Numbered from the stretch's first letter, positions 12,401 to 27,400 are shown. The stretch is 64,000 nucleotides of DNA from Cardinalis cardinalis (GCA_014549065.1 JACDOX010000165.1:1559332-1623331), one strand, 5' to 3'. Program-made: numbers and translations. Notes: generated by a model not told the origin, from the sequence alone.

Positions 12401-15400
12401 TTACCTACCATGGTGCTACCAAAACCCTCAAGTGCGACAAAGAAACCAACTCTAAAATGAAATATTGTGCCAGCCCAGAAGCAAGACAGATCTTTAACTG
12501 AGTCTGGTCTCAAGGTAATGAGCTTTCTCCCTCTGTTTTCTCTGGGAAGACACAAAGATAGCTCTGCCAGGCAAAAAAGCACAATCTATGACACACATAA
12601 TGTGTAATGTCCATGCAGAGGGCCAGGGGAAGCACTAAANCCTCTTTTATCTACCAGCCACCAGCAGGAGGTAAAGCAGCTCCCTTTTACATGTAAGATG
12701 CTGGCAGAGAGGAAAGGATCCATAAAGTTTTGTGCTGAAAGACTAAAATGGCTGCCCAATCAGGTTTTATAAAACTTGGAAGGGCCACTAAGCCAGAAAC
12801 ACTTAGTGCTTTTGCTCAACTAAAATTGATTGGAGTGTGGGAAGAAGGAAGCAGGATAGGAACAAAGACAGCTCTTCCCATCCAGTTACAAAGAAAAGAA
12901 GTGCTCTTCCCAGGTAGCTTTCTCTTTTCCACATGTTTAATTTAGCTANGAGTATCTTGGGATTAATTTTATTTTTAACTCTTGCTGCAGCATCTAGCAG
13001 CTGCTGCTGTGGGACAGCAAACTTGACTGAGGGGCTCCTGAGGAGGAAAGCTCTTAGCCAGGTCTGTCTCCTACCACAGGACAGCATCAGCACTGCCTAC
13101 ATCCTTCCTGACATGTGGTTGTCAATTCTTACCACAATGGACAGATGCTGATGGAAACTGTTGCCACGTGAGCTGACCCAAGAAGGAAGGACCTTTTGCT
13201 ATTTACTTCCAGCTCTTGTCATTAGAGTTGGAAACANCAAAAACACATCCACATTTCACTCTGAAGTTCACTTGTTCTGAACTCTTGTAAACATTCAAAT
13301 GTGCCAAATAANCCATAGAAAATAAATTGGCAAAAAAAGCACCACAACTGCAACAACAGTACTGTGCTGAAGTGAATGCAGAAGGCCCCCAATTGTTTAA
13401 ACAGTCCAAATTTATTCCACATCTTAGCTAATAAAATCCTTCATTAAACAGGGATTTTGTGTCACCCCATGAGAACACATTTCTCTCTGGTGCCACATGC
13501 TCTCATCTTTCCAATAATTGCAGGGTTGTGATGGGTACAAGACTGCACTTGCTTGTTACAGTTTCAAGAGAGGAGGTAGGAAATGAGACATTTTGTACCT
13601 GGCCCCCATTGGTGACAGAGAAAATCCTGAATGTGCCCCCACACTGCCTCACATACCACAGGAACCAGAGGGCAGAGACCTCGTGGGGCTCGGACGTGAC
13701 GTTGACGTTCACAAAGACCGTGGCGAAGTCTCGGACAGCTCTGCGTGAGACACAGCACCAGGAAAACACTGTGAGAAAATATGACTTCCTGGCTGCTTTC
13801 AGGATTTTATTTATCATGCTAAACAACGGCTGCTTTCCCAAAGTCAGAGAAGTCAATTAGGTTAATATTTGTTTAATTTTTCAGTCTGTAGTGCGTCTGT
13901 TTAAATGGGTTTCTACCAGCACCTCCTTCCCTCCCAAAGTATTTACTTATTTAGTTTGAAATCCCACTGATTTCACCTCAGCTAAATAGTTTCCCAGCTG
14001 CCATTCATTTCATCAGAATAAATATTTTTCTCAGCAGAAGAACATTTTTTGTAATCTGTTAGTGAAACTTTTCTGCATTTCTCATCGGGAGCTCATTGGG
14101 CACATCAGTTCCAGGGTCTGANGGGTCCTGAGGGACTGAGCAGCCACACAGCCTGGACATTCCTCACCTGGCATGTAACACTGCTGCACTGATCCTTTGT
14201 GAAATCAAGAATTAGACTTGGTAAATAACCCAGAGAGAGAAAACCAAATTGGCAATCATTGCCATAAAAATAAGGAAAGGGTCACCTGTCTACCACAGTC
14301 CATCCTCTGAAATAAACAGAGAAAGCAGCAACAGAGGACCTGGCTAGTCACATTTCTTGCATTTGTGGCCACAGATTTGTAAGAAAATTGAGATAATTTT
14401 GCAAAGAAGGTAAAAGGACTTTGACTTCAATGAAGCTTCATGAAACAACATGAATTTATAATCATCTGATAAAGGAAGGAACTTTGCAAGTTATCTGGGG
14501 TAAAATATGTAACTTATAAACTTTTATAACCTCATTTCCCAAAGTATGAAGTCCATTCACCCCTATTTCACTAGCCAGGATGTGAAAACAGCCTGCACAC
14601 AATAACCCTCTGTGAGAATCCTGAGAGGCAGCAAGACACTAAACAGCTGCAGCAGGTTCAGGTCTAAGAAATGTGAAAAAAGTCTCCAGGATCAGTATAT
14701 GCTGATCTGTGACACAGGGCAAACAAATCTTCTTTTGTAATCTTGGCCCTGAGTCACACAGAAAATGCTGTGGAAGAACTTTTCTGCTTAAGCATTGTTT
14801 TTTAACTGTGTGTAGAAAAATGTGGCTCGGCTTAAAGATCTAAAATGGGTTTGCACTGACTTTTTGAATGCATTTCAGCTGAACACATCCATTAAAACTG
14901 GATGTTTTACTGACAACGCTGGCAGTAGAAGCTCCCAGCAGAGAAGTCTGTTAAAGGAGGGATCACTACAACCCAGTCCTGCTCATGCTCCACCAGCTCC
15001 ATGGCTAAAAGCAGCAGTTAGAACTGAAGAGGAAGAGTCAGTGCACTTGCAAAGTAACCAAGTCTGCAGGCAAAAGGCTCATAAAACTAATTGCAAAGAG
15101 AACTCCAATGCCACAGGGAGCCTGAGCAAGTCCAAATGGCTGTACAGCATATCCCATGGAGCTGGAGCAAGACCTAAGCCATAAAAATGAATTTCAAATG
15201 GAAAGCTTTGGTCAGGAAGCTGCAGGCACAGCACTGAACTGCAGCCAGAATGAAAGGGCAAACAGAGCACAGGCACACCAATAAAAGACACTGAATAGAA
15301 GGGGGGAGATATTAGAGAACAGCACAGGTGCTGGCACAGCAAGTGGGGACACAAGTGCTCATAAAAGCATACTTCTTTTTGCCTTATAGAGAAATGATTG

Positions 15401-18400
15401 AAAAGAGAAAGGAGAGACTTTCCAGTTGTCATCACCTCAATGTATTGACCATCATTCCTTTTATTTGTACAGTGCAGTCCCTCACAGAAAACACACTGGT
15501 CTGTGGGGGTCCCACTTGTGGGCTCCTCTGGGTCTGGATTGAAGGCACTTCAGACAATAGTTCATGTTTAGGCTCAGGTGTTTATTATTTCTTATCAGTA
15601 AAACAGTCTCACTGCTGTGAGTTCAGCAGCTTTTCATTAGAAGGCACAAAATGGCCAACAATCTCTTGGTACAAGGTCTTTTAAGACTAAACTATCCAAT
15701 TAAGAACTGACACCTGGATTATTTCCCCTTTTAACCCAATAACTGATCCCAAAGAGCTGCAATGGGGACTTTTCTGCCCAATTACAAAATGCCACCCAAA
15801 TCCAGGGAGAAGAAGGAAGAAGAATAATGAAGAAGAAACCCAGGANNACACCCTGTGCCCTCCATCTTGCTTCCATCCACAACATACTAAAAACCCCAAA
15901 ACCTAAATTTCTTACCCAGTGATACACCTGCACTGCTCTCTATAATCTATTTCACACTTTTGTGGATTCCGGTCTATCTTGGAGTCTGGGAAACTTTCTC
16001 CATGGATGAGGGTCANAGTCAGTGCTGCCCTGGGGGTCAGGGCACCCCAGAGCAGACAGAGAAATATTCCCTGTGCCCTGGGTTTCCACACTGGTCATTT
16101 TACAGATGATACAAGACCTTAAGCCCTCCTCCTACCAACTATTGTGGATGTTCTGTTGGATCTATTACTCACAAACAAAGAGGACCTGTGGGATAATGCA
16201 AAGGTGGAGGGCAGCCTTGGCTGCAGTGGCCATGAGACTGTGGAGTTTAAGATCCTGAGAGGAGTATGGTGAGCAGCAGAATTGCAGCCCTGGGATTTGG
16301 AAGGGCAGATTTCATCCTCCCTGGGGCCCTGAATGTCAGTGTCTCATGGGAAACTCCACTGTAAGGCAGAGAGCCACAGGAGAGCTGGCTGGAGTTCAAT
16401 GATCCACTGGTTGGAAGTGGAAGGATGGTGGGAAGAGCCCACACCACCACTGCCATGTGCAGGGACCTGCTGAAGCAAACCCCAGGCTCCCCCAGCACCT
16501 CTGATGCCACCTGCCAGCCAACCAAAGCCCATCTCAAACACCNCCTGATCTGTCCTCAGCTGTAGCACAGACCCTGCCAAAAAGCCACAATCATTCCACA
16601 GCTGGAATTTCAAAGCAGATAAAGATTTACATACTTGGTCCAGCAAATCTTATTTATCAGCTCTTTCATGGTCATTTTGTCCCATTCTTCAGCATGTGGA
16701 GCATCCCATGGTGCATCAACAGGAATCTGGAGACACAGGTGAAATATCCAATAAATGATTCAGTACTTCACCATTGCCTGGTGTGCTAGATAGTAGCACA
16801 GACTTAATTGATTTATTGGCCAGGAGTTACTTTTTTTTTCCCTGCACATGGATAGAATTTTGGNANAAATTCACTAAATTGAATAGTTTCNATTCACACN
16901 TTTGGGCANGAATTGTACCATGACCACCAAATCTGTATTTGGTTGACCAGTGAACCATATCCTTGTGCTGGGACTCATCTGGCTTTTAGCTGTCCAGAAG
17001 CAATTACAATTTAGTTGCCTTGGTGTCCTCTAGAAATTGAGGGGAAAGTTCTTTTTNCAGTCAGTTCAAAGATAAATATCCAAAGGCCCCTATGTCTCTC
17101 TGCTAATTGCAAAGTAAGAAAAAATGCCTAGATATTTTTGAAATATTTTANGCAGTTAAATTCATAATAATAATTCTTTGCATGTAAGTAACATGATGTG
17201 GAGGATACCACCATATCCCTAAATCTTTAAAAAAATGTACTACTGACAAAAAAAATGTGTAGTATAATACATAAATTTGATTCTGCAAAACCACGTAAAA
17301 CCAGTGGAATTGGCAGGAGTACAGTGGGTTATGCTTGAAGATTCTGATAAGGTAAAGCCCTTGGTTTGTTGCTAGATTATATGGGAACTGATGAATATTT
17401 GAAAGAGAGTATAATGCTCCAGGGGCTGCAGTTGTACTGCTTATATTTTGAACTTTAAAAATAAAGTTACAGTGAAGTCAAACTGGAGCCCAGCTTAGGC
17501 AGCTACGAAAACAAAAAAAATCATCTTTACTCAAAATGCTGTCATGAGGGAAGGGGAAAAAAACCCCTTCTAATCTCCCAGCTCATGGAATATTTTTTTC
17601 TGTCATGAGAAAATATTTACACTGAGTTCAGCCTCATTTTTTCAGATATCTTAGGCACCTCCAGATCTTTTTGTCTCCTCTCATAGAATCATAGAATAAT
17701 TTGGGTTGGAAGGGACCTTTACAAGCCACCCTCCTCTCAGTGAGGAAAACCTATTATTTCTGACAGTTCCTGGGCAATACAGAAATCTTTCTGATGGATG
17801 CTTCCTTTCTGTTTTGTTCTGTTGTTGGGTTGGTTTTTTATAATCTATTAAAGAAGCAATAAAAAAACCCTNCCAGAAACAAAACAAAAACAAACTCAAT
17901 TAATTTATGGAGCATTGTAGGAAACACAGAATTTTGACAGCCTACCTCTTTTCCCATCTTGTCCATGGTTCTCCAGAAGTTATTGTAATCCAGAAAAACC
18001 AAGGGATTCCATGTTGAAGGGCAAATGTCTCTGAAATTTCGTGACTTTCCCTGAAATGCACATAAAACCACAAACAACTGAAATACAACAGAGCAGATCT
18101 TCATTACTCAAGAACACAAAATTCTCAGAGTCATCACATTTGGCCTTTTGCCCCAAAAGACCTGGCTGGGTTTTTGGGTTTTTCCTTTGGTTTTTTGTCC
18201 TGCATATGAATGCAAGCAATGGAATGCATGTTGCTAAACAGGAGGGATAAAAAACAGCTGGACTGGCATTAAAAAGGACAATAACACCTTTTTCTATTTA
18301 CTGTTCTGAAGGGGTGNGGAGGGATACATGTGGTCTGAGAAGGTTGTCAAATTCTGGGCTAAGAATACTCAAACCATGGCCAAAGAAGCAACATTCCTTG

Positions 18401-21400
18401 TTCCTAAGCATCCTTCATTATTACATTTTAATGAATCTTCTATTTGCCTGCTGCTGAAATGTGCATCCTGAAATTTGTGTCTAAAATTGAATGCATTTCA
18501 AACCATGTAAGCACCTTTCTGGTATACCTCACTTTAAAAGCAAACATTCCTCTTTATTATTCCATGGAAGAAACCTAGCCTATAAAAAAAAAAGTCTGAA
18601 CAGGAAGTTTTTGGCTGCAGGAAGAAAAATATTGTNCACTTGCAAAAGTGGTGTCAGTACTTACAATGTGTGTGACACAGAGCTGCAGCAGTGGCTGAAA
18701 CTGTTATTATCTAAAATTGACTGTTTCAGATAATCCTGTGATATAATGATAAGAGAAACAATCTAGCAGCAGCTGCCTCTTTGTGATAACTTTAATCTGA
18801 AACAGGACTGGATGAGCAGGTAACATTTTCTCTCATTAATCTGCTTTGAATCTTCCCCCACGTAAGTCAGGGGTGAATTTCTCATCAGACCTCTCTGTCC
18901 TCTGCCCTTCCAGCTGTGTCAGAAGTTGGTGTGAGGATGCAGGGAACACTCTGACCCTGACAGGCAGGAGCNGTGGTGCTGAAGCAATTTGCAACCTGCT
19001 TTTCAGTGCCATGGAGCCTGTGCCAACCCATCACACCTGGCAGGTGGAGTCACAGACCAAGGGAGAGGCTGCAGTGATTCAAATGCAAAAAATGGGGACC
19101 CAGGGACAGAGACACAAAGCAGGAGCCAAACACTCCCTCCTCACACTTGCTGAGAGAGAATTTATTGATCTTCCCCACTGATAATTGTGTATTTGTGTGT
19201 AAAAACATTTGGGTTGCTGATGTTCTGCAGAACATCTTTCTCTGCNAAGATCCTAACAAAGATAAAGGCTGCAAGGCAAAACTCAGTGATCACAGTGAAC
19301 TTTCAGACTTGGCAAAAGCAGTAAAATACCGAAATTCCTACACTTTGGTGAACTTTTGTCAGCCCCAGAACAGGAACAGTAGGGGAGGCAAATGTATGTG
19401 GGTGAGGGACCACAGCAAGCCCTGGCTGNCACTGCCTGGGGCTGTCTCCTCTGGAGCCCATCAGGGCACCCTGAGCTGCTCCTCCTCNCCATCCTCAGTG
19501 AGGGCAGCAGCAAAGCCACTCTCCTGTTCCATCCAGACTCAGCAATTTCTGCTCTGGGCCAAGCAAAGCACCAGCTTGTGATCTCAGCTATTAGTTCAGC
19601 CTGAGATTCACAAGTTTAATGTTTTAGGAGGTTTTTTTGTTTCTTATTTTTGGTTGGTTTTTTTTCGGTTTTTGGGTTTTTTTGGGTTTTTTTGTAGGTT
19701 TTGTGGTTTTTTTTGTTTTGATTTGGCTTTTTTTGTGGTTTTTTGTTGTTGTTGTTGTTGTTTTTTAATTTCCAGCAAATGTTGTGCTTTCAAGTCACCA
19801 GGAAGTGGTTGGTTACCTCTGGATTTCTGGGTATGTAATCTCAATCTTGTGTACCACTATTGTATTTGCAGGGACCCCCGTGGCAGGGAGGAATGATGCA
19901 TCTGACTCCATGTTCTCATAAGGCTAATTTATTACTTTATAATACTATATTATATTAAAGAATAGTATACTATACTAAAGAATACAGGCAGGACACTTAC
20001 TGAATGCTAAAAAGATAATAATGAAAANTCCTGACTCTTTCCAGAGTCCTGACACAGCTTGGCCCTGATTGGCCAAAGAGTGAAAACAACTCACANCAGA
20101 ATCCAATGAAACAATCACCNGTGGGTAAACAATCCCCAAACACATTCCACATGTGAGCACAACACAGGAGAGGCAAATNAGATAAGAATTGTTTCCCTTT
20201 TCTCTGAGGCTTCTCAGCTTCCCGGGAGAAAAGCCCTGTGCAAAGGGGTTTTTTCAGAGAATGTGAATGCNACATACCACATACTTTTTTCTCTCTTTTA
20301 TGCCTACTTTGCTCTTTTTCAGACTTACACTGAAGGAAGGGGGCAGGGGGGATGCTGCTCCAGCCTTCTCCAGGTGCACACCTGATGAGTGCTGCTGAAG
20401 ACACTCACACTGCAACACACACCTGCATGCAAAGCATTTCTGCCATGGCAAGAGCAGAGCAAATGCTCCTGTGAACTCCCAGAAGGGAATCCTCCAAATG
20501 ACACTGGCTCCTCCTTTCCCTTGAGGACAATTTCTCAGTGCCAGGCTGCAGCACTCGGTTCAGCCACAGAAAAGAGGGACAAACAGTGCATGCAAAGGGA
20601 TACACTGCATCCTACAGCTTTTACTGTCATAAACTAATGCTGTATCGANCTAGGAAATGCTGATACCAAGCAGTAACACACTACTAAGCATTTTATTCTT
20701 ATTGCACAACATTTTGCTTTTCTAAAAGATCATCAAACACTGCTTCTCAAAATTAATTTATTGCTAGTCTTTTTATTCTGGTTGGGAACACAGGTGCCAT
20801 CCACTTTCCTTCCTTGACATGCTTTAACCCCAATAATTCTGCCCTTCAGCAGAGATGGGGTGCAGCAATGCTGCCAGGCCACCCAAATCAGGGTGAGGAG
20901 AAGTTATTCCTGCCCTTCTGTCCTGTTGATACTGCAGGGGGGCAAAGGGAAAAGGTAAGCCTGTGTCCAATCAGGAGTAGCAGCAAAAAGTTCCCAGTTT
21001 TTCACTGTTCAGTGAAAATCTCTTTCCAAAACTCTTTCTGATGAGTGACTGTGCTTGTACAGAGCGATGTAACTTGCAAACAGCTCTCCTATCCTTAGCT
21101 TAAAACATCTTTGGTCAATGGCATAGTCCAGAGAGATCAATGGGAATACATGTTTTATTCTCTGAGAACTATGAAATGCCAATTTTTAATTTAAAAAGTC
21201 TAAAGTTTTGTTAGTTGTTGCTCTCTTCTGCATGCAAAAACCTCACAACTTCAGTAAGACTGGAGCCCAGTGGTAGGAAAAGCTGGAAAAATACAACAAT
21301 GCTAACAGATCTGGAATAGGCTAAGACTGAATTCAGAGAGGCTGAAATAGTTCCCAGACACAGTGACCCTTGTGTGGTGGGGCTGTACCTATCAGAGATG

Positions 21401-24400
21401 GGATCANAGGAAACCCAATTCTAGCAAATTCCAGGCAAGAAATTCCCATTTCCCAACAGCCTCAGACACATCAGTTCTCCAGCTTTCTCTCTGGCACAAG
21501 TATCTCCACAGCAGGGAGTAAATCCAGCCCCAGTGAGCTGGGCTGGTTATTAATTTGGTTTTAATATTGTCTCCCTGCTAGGCAGAAGAGCTCTGGCTGC
21601 AAGTTTCAGAGAGGAGCTCACTGCAAACAGGGGAGGTCTTGCAATATTCCATTNTTAAACAAGTTTATAGTGCTCTGGATGTATTATTTTCAGAGCTACT
21701 GTTTTCTTAACTGAAAAGCAAATAACTTACTGGCTTAGCTCCCGTGCTAACACATGGCTGCCTGGCTGACCCACAGAGTTTATCTAACTCTTTTTTTTCA
21801 TTTCCTGCCATGTCAAGTGGTTTCCTGCAGGCCTCAGATCTGAGTCCTGCTGCCTGCTTGGATTAGTTACCCCACACCAATCCAAAGGAAACAAGATCCT
21901 CAAGCACCATCCCTCAGTGGTTAGAAAGAAAGCAGTGAGAGATGAGCTCTGCAAAGTCCCTTCCCTGCCCAGGGCTATGCTGGGGCTTGTAGCCAAAACT
22001 ACAGGAATCAACCCCAAGCTGTGACACCACCCCGAATCTCAAATTGTGCCAGAGGAGCAGACGATTTTGCCAGACAAAGAGAAAGGCAAGTCTGTCTCCT
22101 GCCTGCTGTGCCAGGGGCAGGGCAAAGATCAGGAAGCACAGGAGGAGCATCCCCCATGCCCAGGGCAGGGGCTGTGATTGCCTGGGGCCGTGGCCAGCAC
22201 AGAGCAGCAGCTCCCCACGGTGGGATCCCTCAGGAGAGAATCCTTCCTTCCTGCAGGTCTAGCCCTGGGAGCAGTGCTGTGCCTGGGCTGTCTGATCCCT
22301 GTCTGAACAGCAAGTCTGGGGTGGTGGGCAGAGCTCAGTCACAGAGGCACCTGCGGCGCCCTGAGCTCTGCATCTAAAGGCAGNGTGAAGGAAAGAGAGA
22401 CTACAGGGCTAGTCTGAAGCCCTGTAGGGAAATCCTCATATTTTATCAAGTGTTCTCCCCTCTGAAAATCATAATTCTTTATTAAGTAATATTATATATC
22501 CTGGGGTATGTGCTGCTGCCAGATATTGGAGGAGTGCAGCTATAGAGAAAGTTAATATCACACCAAACCCCAATGCCTTTCCTTTCTAGAGTCTTCTACT
22601 CAAAAAGGTGAAAACAGAGCTTCAAGGACCTCTGTTAAAACAAAAAGCTGTCTGCCACCTTAGGGAAGGGAGAATCCAGCACATCTGCCCTTTCTCAGTC
22701 CAAAAGCATTCTTGTGAACCATGGGACAGTAGCCACAGAGAAATTTAGCTGGAAAGAGGGCTCATAACAAACACTGAANTTTTTAAGTTACAGTTTTACA
22801 AGGACAGGATACAAAAAAAAAATTCCTGACTGACATTAAAGGAGTCCATGTTACCATGCTAACTGATGGGAAATAAATNAATAAATAAATTAAAAATAAT
22901 AATAATAATAATATAAACAATAGTTACATATTTGGATTTTCAAAGAAACTGTAAATACAAAGGAAACCTGCACCAATGAAGCAACTTGNTTATTAAAGCT
23001 TGCAGTATGTGGAATTTTTCCACACAGACATGGGAAAAATTCCTGTCAGAGCAAAGAAGCTCATTAAATCCCTCTGGGGATTTTCACTTTCTCTTGGCTG
23101 CTTCCGCTGCTCGGATAAATAATTTTCCCACTTTCTCCCAGCTCAATCCAAGCAGCATCCTGGAAATCTTCAGGAAAAGCCAAGCTGAACTGATTGTTAA
23201 GGTAAAGAAAAGACCAAAAATCTCTTAATCCAAGGGTGCTGGAGATTACATACAGATGTCCCAAACACATCTAAAGCTGTGCTTAGTCATTGCTCCAAAC
23301 ACTTCCTCTCCCCTCTGACAAAACCACACAGGCTCTGCAGGCTTTGGAGAAAGCTCTTGGGAGGAGACCTTCCTGTCTGGCCCTGGCTCCACACTCCTGG
23401 ACAGCCACCAGACAAACACCAGAGGGCTGAGACACAAGAGGAGAAGATTGAATCAGACCTTCCAAGGCCTGCAGGTGGCCCATGGCTGATGGTGTATCAA
23501 CCCAAGAAGCTGAAAACATCCATATTTCAGATTAATATTTAATTTCTGTTTGAGATGGTCCTTTAATATCAAATAATCTCTTTGCTAACACTTTCTGCCA
23601 TCTAGGAAATACCACTTGGTGCTGTGTGGTATNGTGTGATTTGTGCTTGTGTTCCTGGAGCATCTTTAAGGAATGTGAGGGGTGCATCTGCAGCTGGGAG
23701 ACCACAGACCCCTACCTGCACTTCAGCATCCAGCCTGGCAACAGAGTGCAGCAGGCAGGTGAAAGAGAGGCAGGTAAAAGAGCCCTGGGCACTGAGCAGC
23801 CCAGCCAACAGCCAGGACTGCACAGATGGAGCTTAATAAGCTTCTTCTAGGAGTGGGATATAAGAGAGGGTTCAACAACACATCCCTAAATCAAAGGGCA
23901 CGGCNACTGCACAATGTCTCAAGGAAAAAGAAAGGAGAAAAAGCTGTGGAAAATCTTAGGAAAAGAAAATCAAAGGGCTACAATTCATGGGAAGAGGATG
24001 TGGGAGAAATGAGACCTACAGGAAGAAAAGCATCATTGTTATTCATCCAGTGCTGAAATCTGGGATACCTTAAAGCCCCTTTGCCGTCACCCTGGTCCAA
24101 CAATTACAGCTCCCTTGGGACCCTGATTAGCTCAGCAGGACCACGATGCCAAATCCAGAATTGATCCACAGCCTGTGATCCAGCTGAATAGCTCATAATG
24201 CTGCCTCTTGCTTAGAAATATGCTTTCACTCCAAAGAAAACATACAAAATTACATGGTCATTAGCAGGGACGTGCATAATGCAATGTGGGACAATAAAAA
24301 GCTGCAGCTTTGGTGTCAAAATGGATTAAGGGCTCGAAGTAATGTGACCCATTAGAGCCTTTTATTTAACATAAAGAAGATAAGTGCCTTTTAGGATGCT

Positions 24401-27400
24401 GAGATATTCATGCCTGAGCTTAAATTAGAGTGGGACAAACATTTTGCTGGTACAAACCAGCCCATCCCTCTTGCTGTAGAATTACATCAATTTTGCATGA
24501 GGGGGGTGACAAGTAAGTTTTTTAGCATTATGGAGTGGCTGAGCAATTATTTAAGATGTGCCTGTTTTATGAGCATGGCATCAATCTGCCCAAAAAGGAG
24601 TGCTTGCAGAACCAGATGGTAAAACTCTGCAGNGTGAACACATTGCTCTAATTCTTAGGGGAAAAAATTGGGAAGGTAATAGAAATGAAACCAATTAAGG
24701 ATCCATCACATAGCTTGACTTGTCTGTATCAAGTGTGTCAACTGTGACTCATACAGGCTTCAAGTCTGGTTCTGCCAGAGTCTGTTAAGTGCCAAAACTA
24801 AAGAATATTTTTTTAAAAATTGAAAGTGATGGTGTTTGCAAATTAAAATAATACTTTGAGTTATGGANACAGACAGTCACATCTCACACCTGTGAATCTT
24901 AGGCTTTTCTTTGTCCTTCTCCCTGCTGCTCTCACCCTGCACTGGCTTTGGCAGCAGGTCCTAGGTAGGACCTGTGCAAAAAAAAATCAGTGGGCTAAAG
25001 ATGTGGGCAGGAAATCTGCTCTGAGTTTCATTCCTGTTCACTTTAGCCACAACAGGACTTGCTCAAGAGTGGCCACCTGCTGCCCCACACCTCAGAGGTG
25101 ACATTTTGGTGACTTGGGAAGGGCTTGTGGGGCATCATTAGCTAGAGAGGGAAGCTCAGAGTCTCAGATTGGATGATTAACTTCCAAACACTCATTTGTG
25201 AGATGAATCCCACTCTATGGGGCTGGGAGAGACCTCATGTGAATCCAGTCATGTGGGCAAAATATATTATCCTACTCCCAGGCTGGTTCCATAATACTGT
25301 TGTCCAGTATCCTCATTCAATACTGTCCATCAATACTATTATTTTTTTTAAATTTAAATTTGGCTTTTATTTCTGAACAAGTATTTCCTGAATTTCAGGC
25401 AAAACTTCTTTGGAGGGTATGTTCAAAGACAATGTGCCAAATGCATCCCAGGTTTTTTAGTTGCTGTCAGCTGCATTTTTTGAACACTTCTAAAAAGAAA
25501 GTAAGAACCATTTGTCACACTCCCCACAAATTAAAACAGAATAACAACACTTCAAACAGGTGCTATCTGGATTACTAAGGGTGAGTTTTAAATGAAACCC
25601 TTTGGATGACTGTCAGTAATTTCCAAGCTTCAGTGCCACCTTTGGGTACCTCAGCATGGAAATGCAATATACTTACAATATCTGCACATGCAATACTTAC
25701 CCCTTTGTAATGGAACATGTGGCCCTCAATATACACTTTATAGTTCTCCACCCCCAGCTCTTTTGCCAGTCGCAGAATCCGGTTTTGGGTAGGTCCCACA
25801 TAAGATCCACCAACATCTACATAATTCACTTTATCATTCTGGGAAAAAAAGAATACAGGAATCAGAAGCTGTGCAGGAAGCTCCTCAACACAAACATCTA
25901 GAAGCAGAAAGAATTATTCCATACTGAATGGATTTGTTCATGGAAAAGGNTGTTGAGCATGGAAATGAGCTGCACGGGGAGGTGGTGGAGTCACCACCCC
26001 TGGAGATGTTCAAGAAATTCACATTACTTTTCTTGTCATTGCAAAAACATTTCTGCAGCTGAAACCACCTCCAGCATCAAGGCTTGTTTTCTCTCTCTAG
26101 ATACCTGCTTACACTTGGTGCTGCAGGTGCTATGCACTGCACTGCAGTTTTCCAGGAGATTCTTCTCCTTCCTCTTGGCTCCAGCCTGCTGCTGTCTGGG
26201 CAGGGACCCCCAGCCATGCCTGCCATGAAAGGTGCTTCATGCACCCCCCAGACCAGCACCCCACTCCCTTGGGAAGTGGGAAGAAAGCAGAAGGCTTCAG
26301 GGATGCACACTATCACAGCAGGCTGATCCCCCAAGACAGTCACTCTTGAGCACTGTTTACAGTGAGTATTTTAAGCCTGGCACGCTCAGTGTCACAGAAG
26401 GATGGTGTTTATGCTCCACATTTCACACACAATGATTTCTGCTGGAACACCACTGTTTATCTCTGGTTCCCCAGCAATGGCACCTGACATAATTTACACC
26501 TCCCTCAGTTCCAGGGTGGGAAGCAGAGGTAATGTCTGTATCACATTATCCTGTGCCACAAGTGACTCTTCATTTCTTTCNTTTTTTTTTCTAATGGAAA
26601 TCAAGATGCATTTCAGTTTTAGAAGCAGGAGTGTTATTTCAGATAATTTTAAGANATTTTAAAACATATGTCTGAGCCATAATGATGTCTGGTTCTGCTC
26701 AGGCTGCTTCTTANAGAGCTCTAAGCTATCATGCCTGTTACAGTCTGCAAAGGGAGATGGGAAAAACAGGGGAAATGCTCTGGTCCCAGATGACGGTTCT
26801 CAACACATTATTGAAGACTGGGTAGACAAAATTCATTTTTCCCTCATCTACTAAGCCAGTCACTGCACCTTAGAAGGCTGTCAGGTGGGCCAAGCAGGGA
26901 TTCCTCCTGGTGAACACATGCTGACTGATGGCTTTTGGATTAGTTGCTCTGCCACCTTCTGAGGGATTGAGCTGAAGCTGTAGTTCCCTGCATCAAAATA
27001 ATTGCAGTTCCCTGGGTCAAAATAACAGGAGTGACATCTGCCCCATTGCAGACCAGCACAAGAGGGGGTGCACACCTCATGGAGCACTTACCCTGATAGT
27101 GAATGTCCTTCCTCCCACTCTGTCCCGGGCCTCAAGGACCACCACGCTGACCCCAGCCTCAGACAGCAATTTGGCAGCTGACAAACCTGGTGAAAAAAGA
27201 GAAAGTGCATTAAAGCCAGTGGCAGCAATCAGCCACATTCATGGTCAAAAACTGAACCAAAGCTTCAAGGTCAGAGATTTCAATGGGCTTTTCTGAAAAA
27301 TCCCTGAGAGAAGCTAGGAGCTTTGCATGGTATCTCACCACAGAAATCATGTGGCTGCTGCTTAGTTGCATGTTATAACCACTCACAGATGGAAGTTTCC

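Noticed and set aside
19654..19896. Phe/Cys-rich open frame
   Set aside because: Translation of a T-rich simple repeat.
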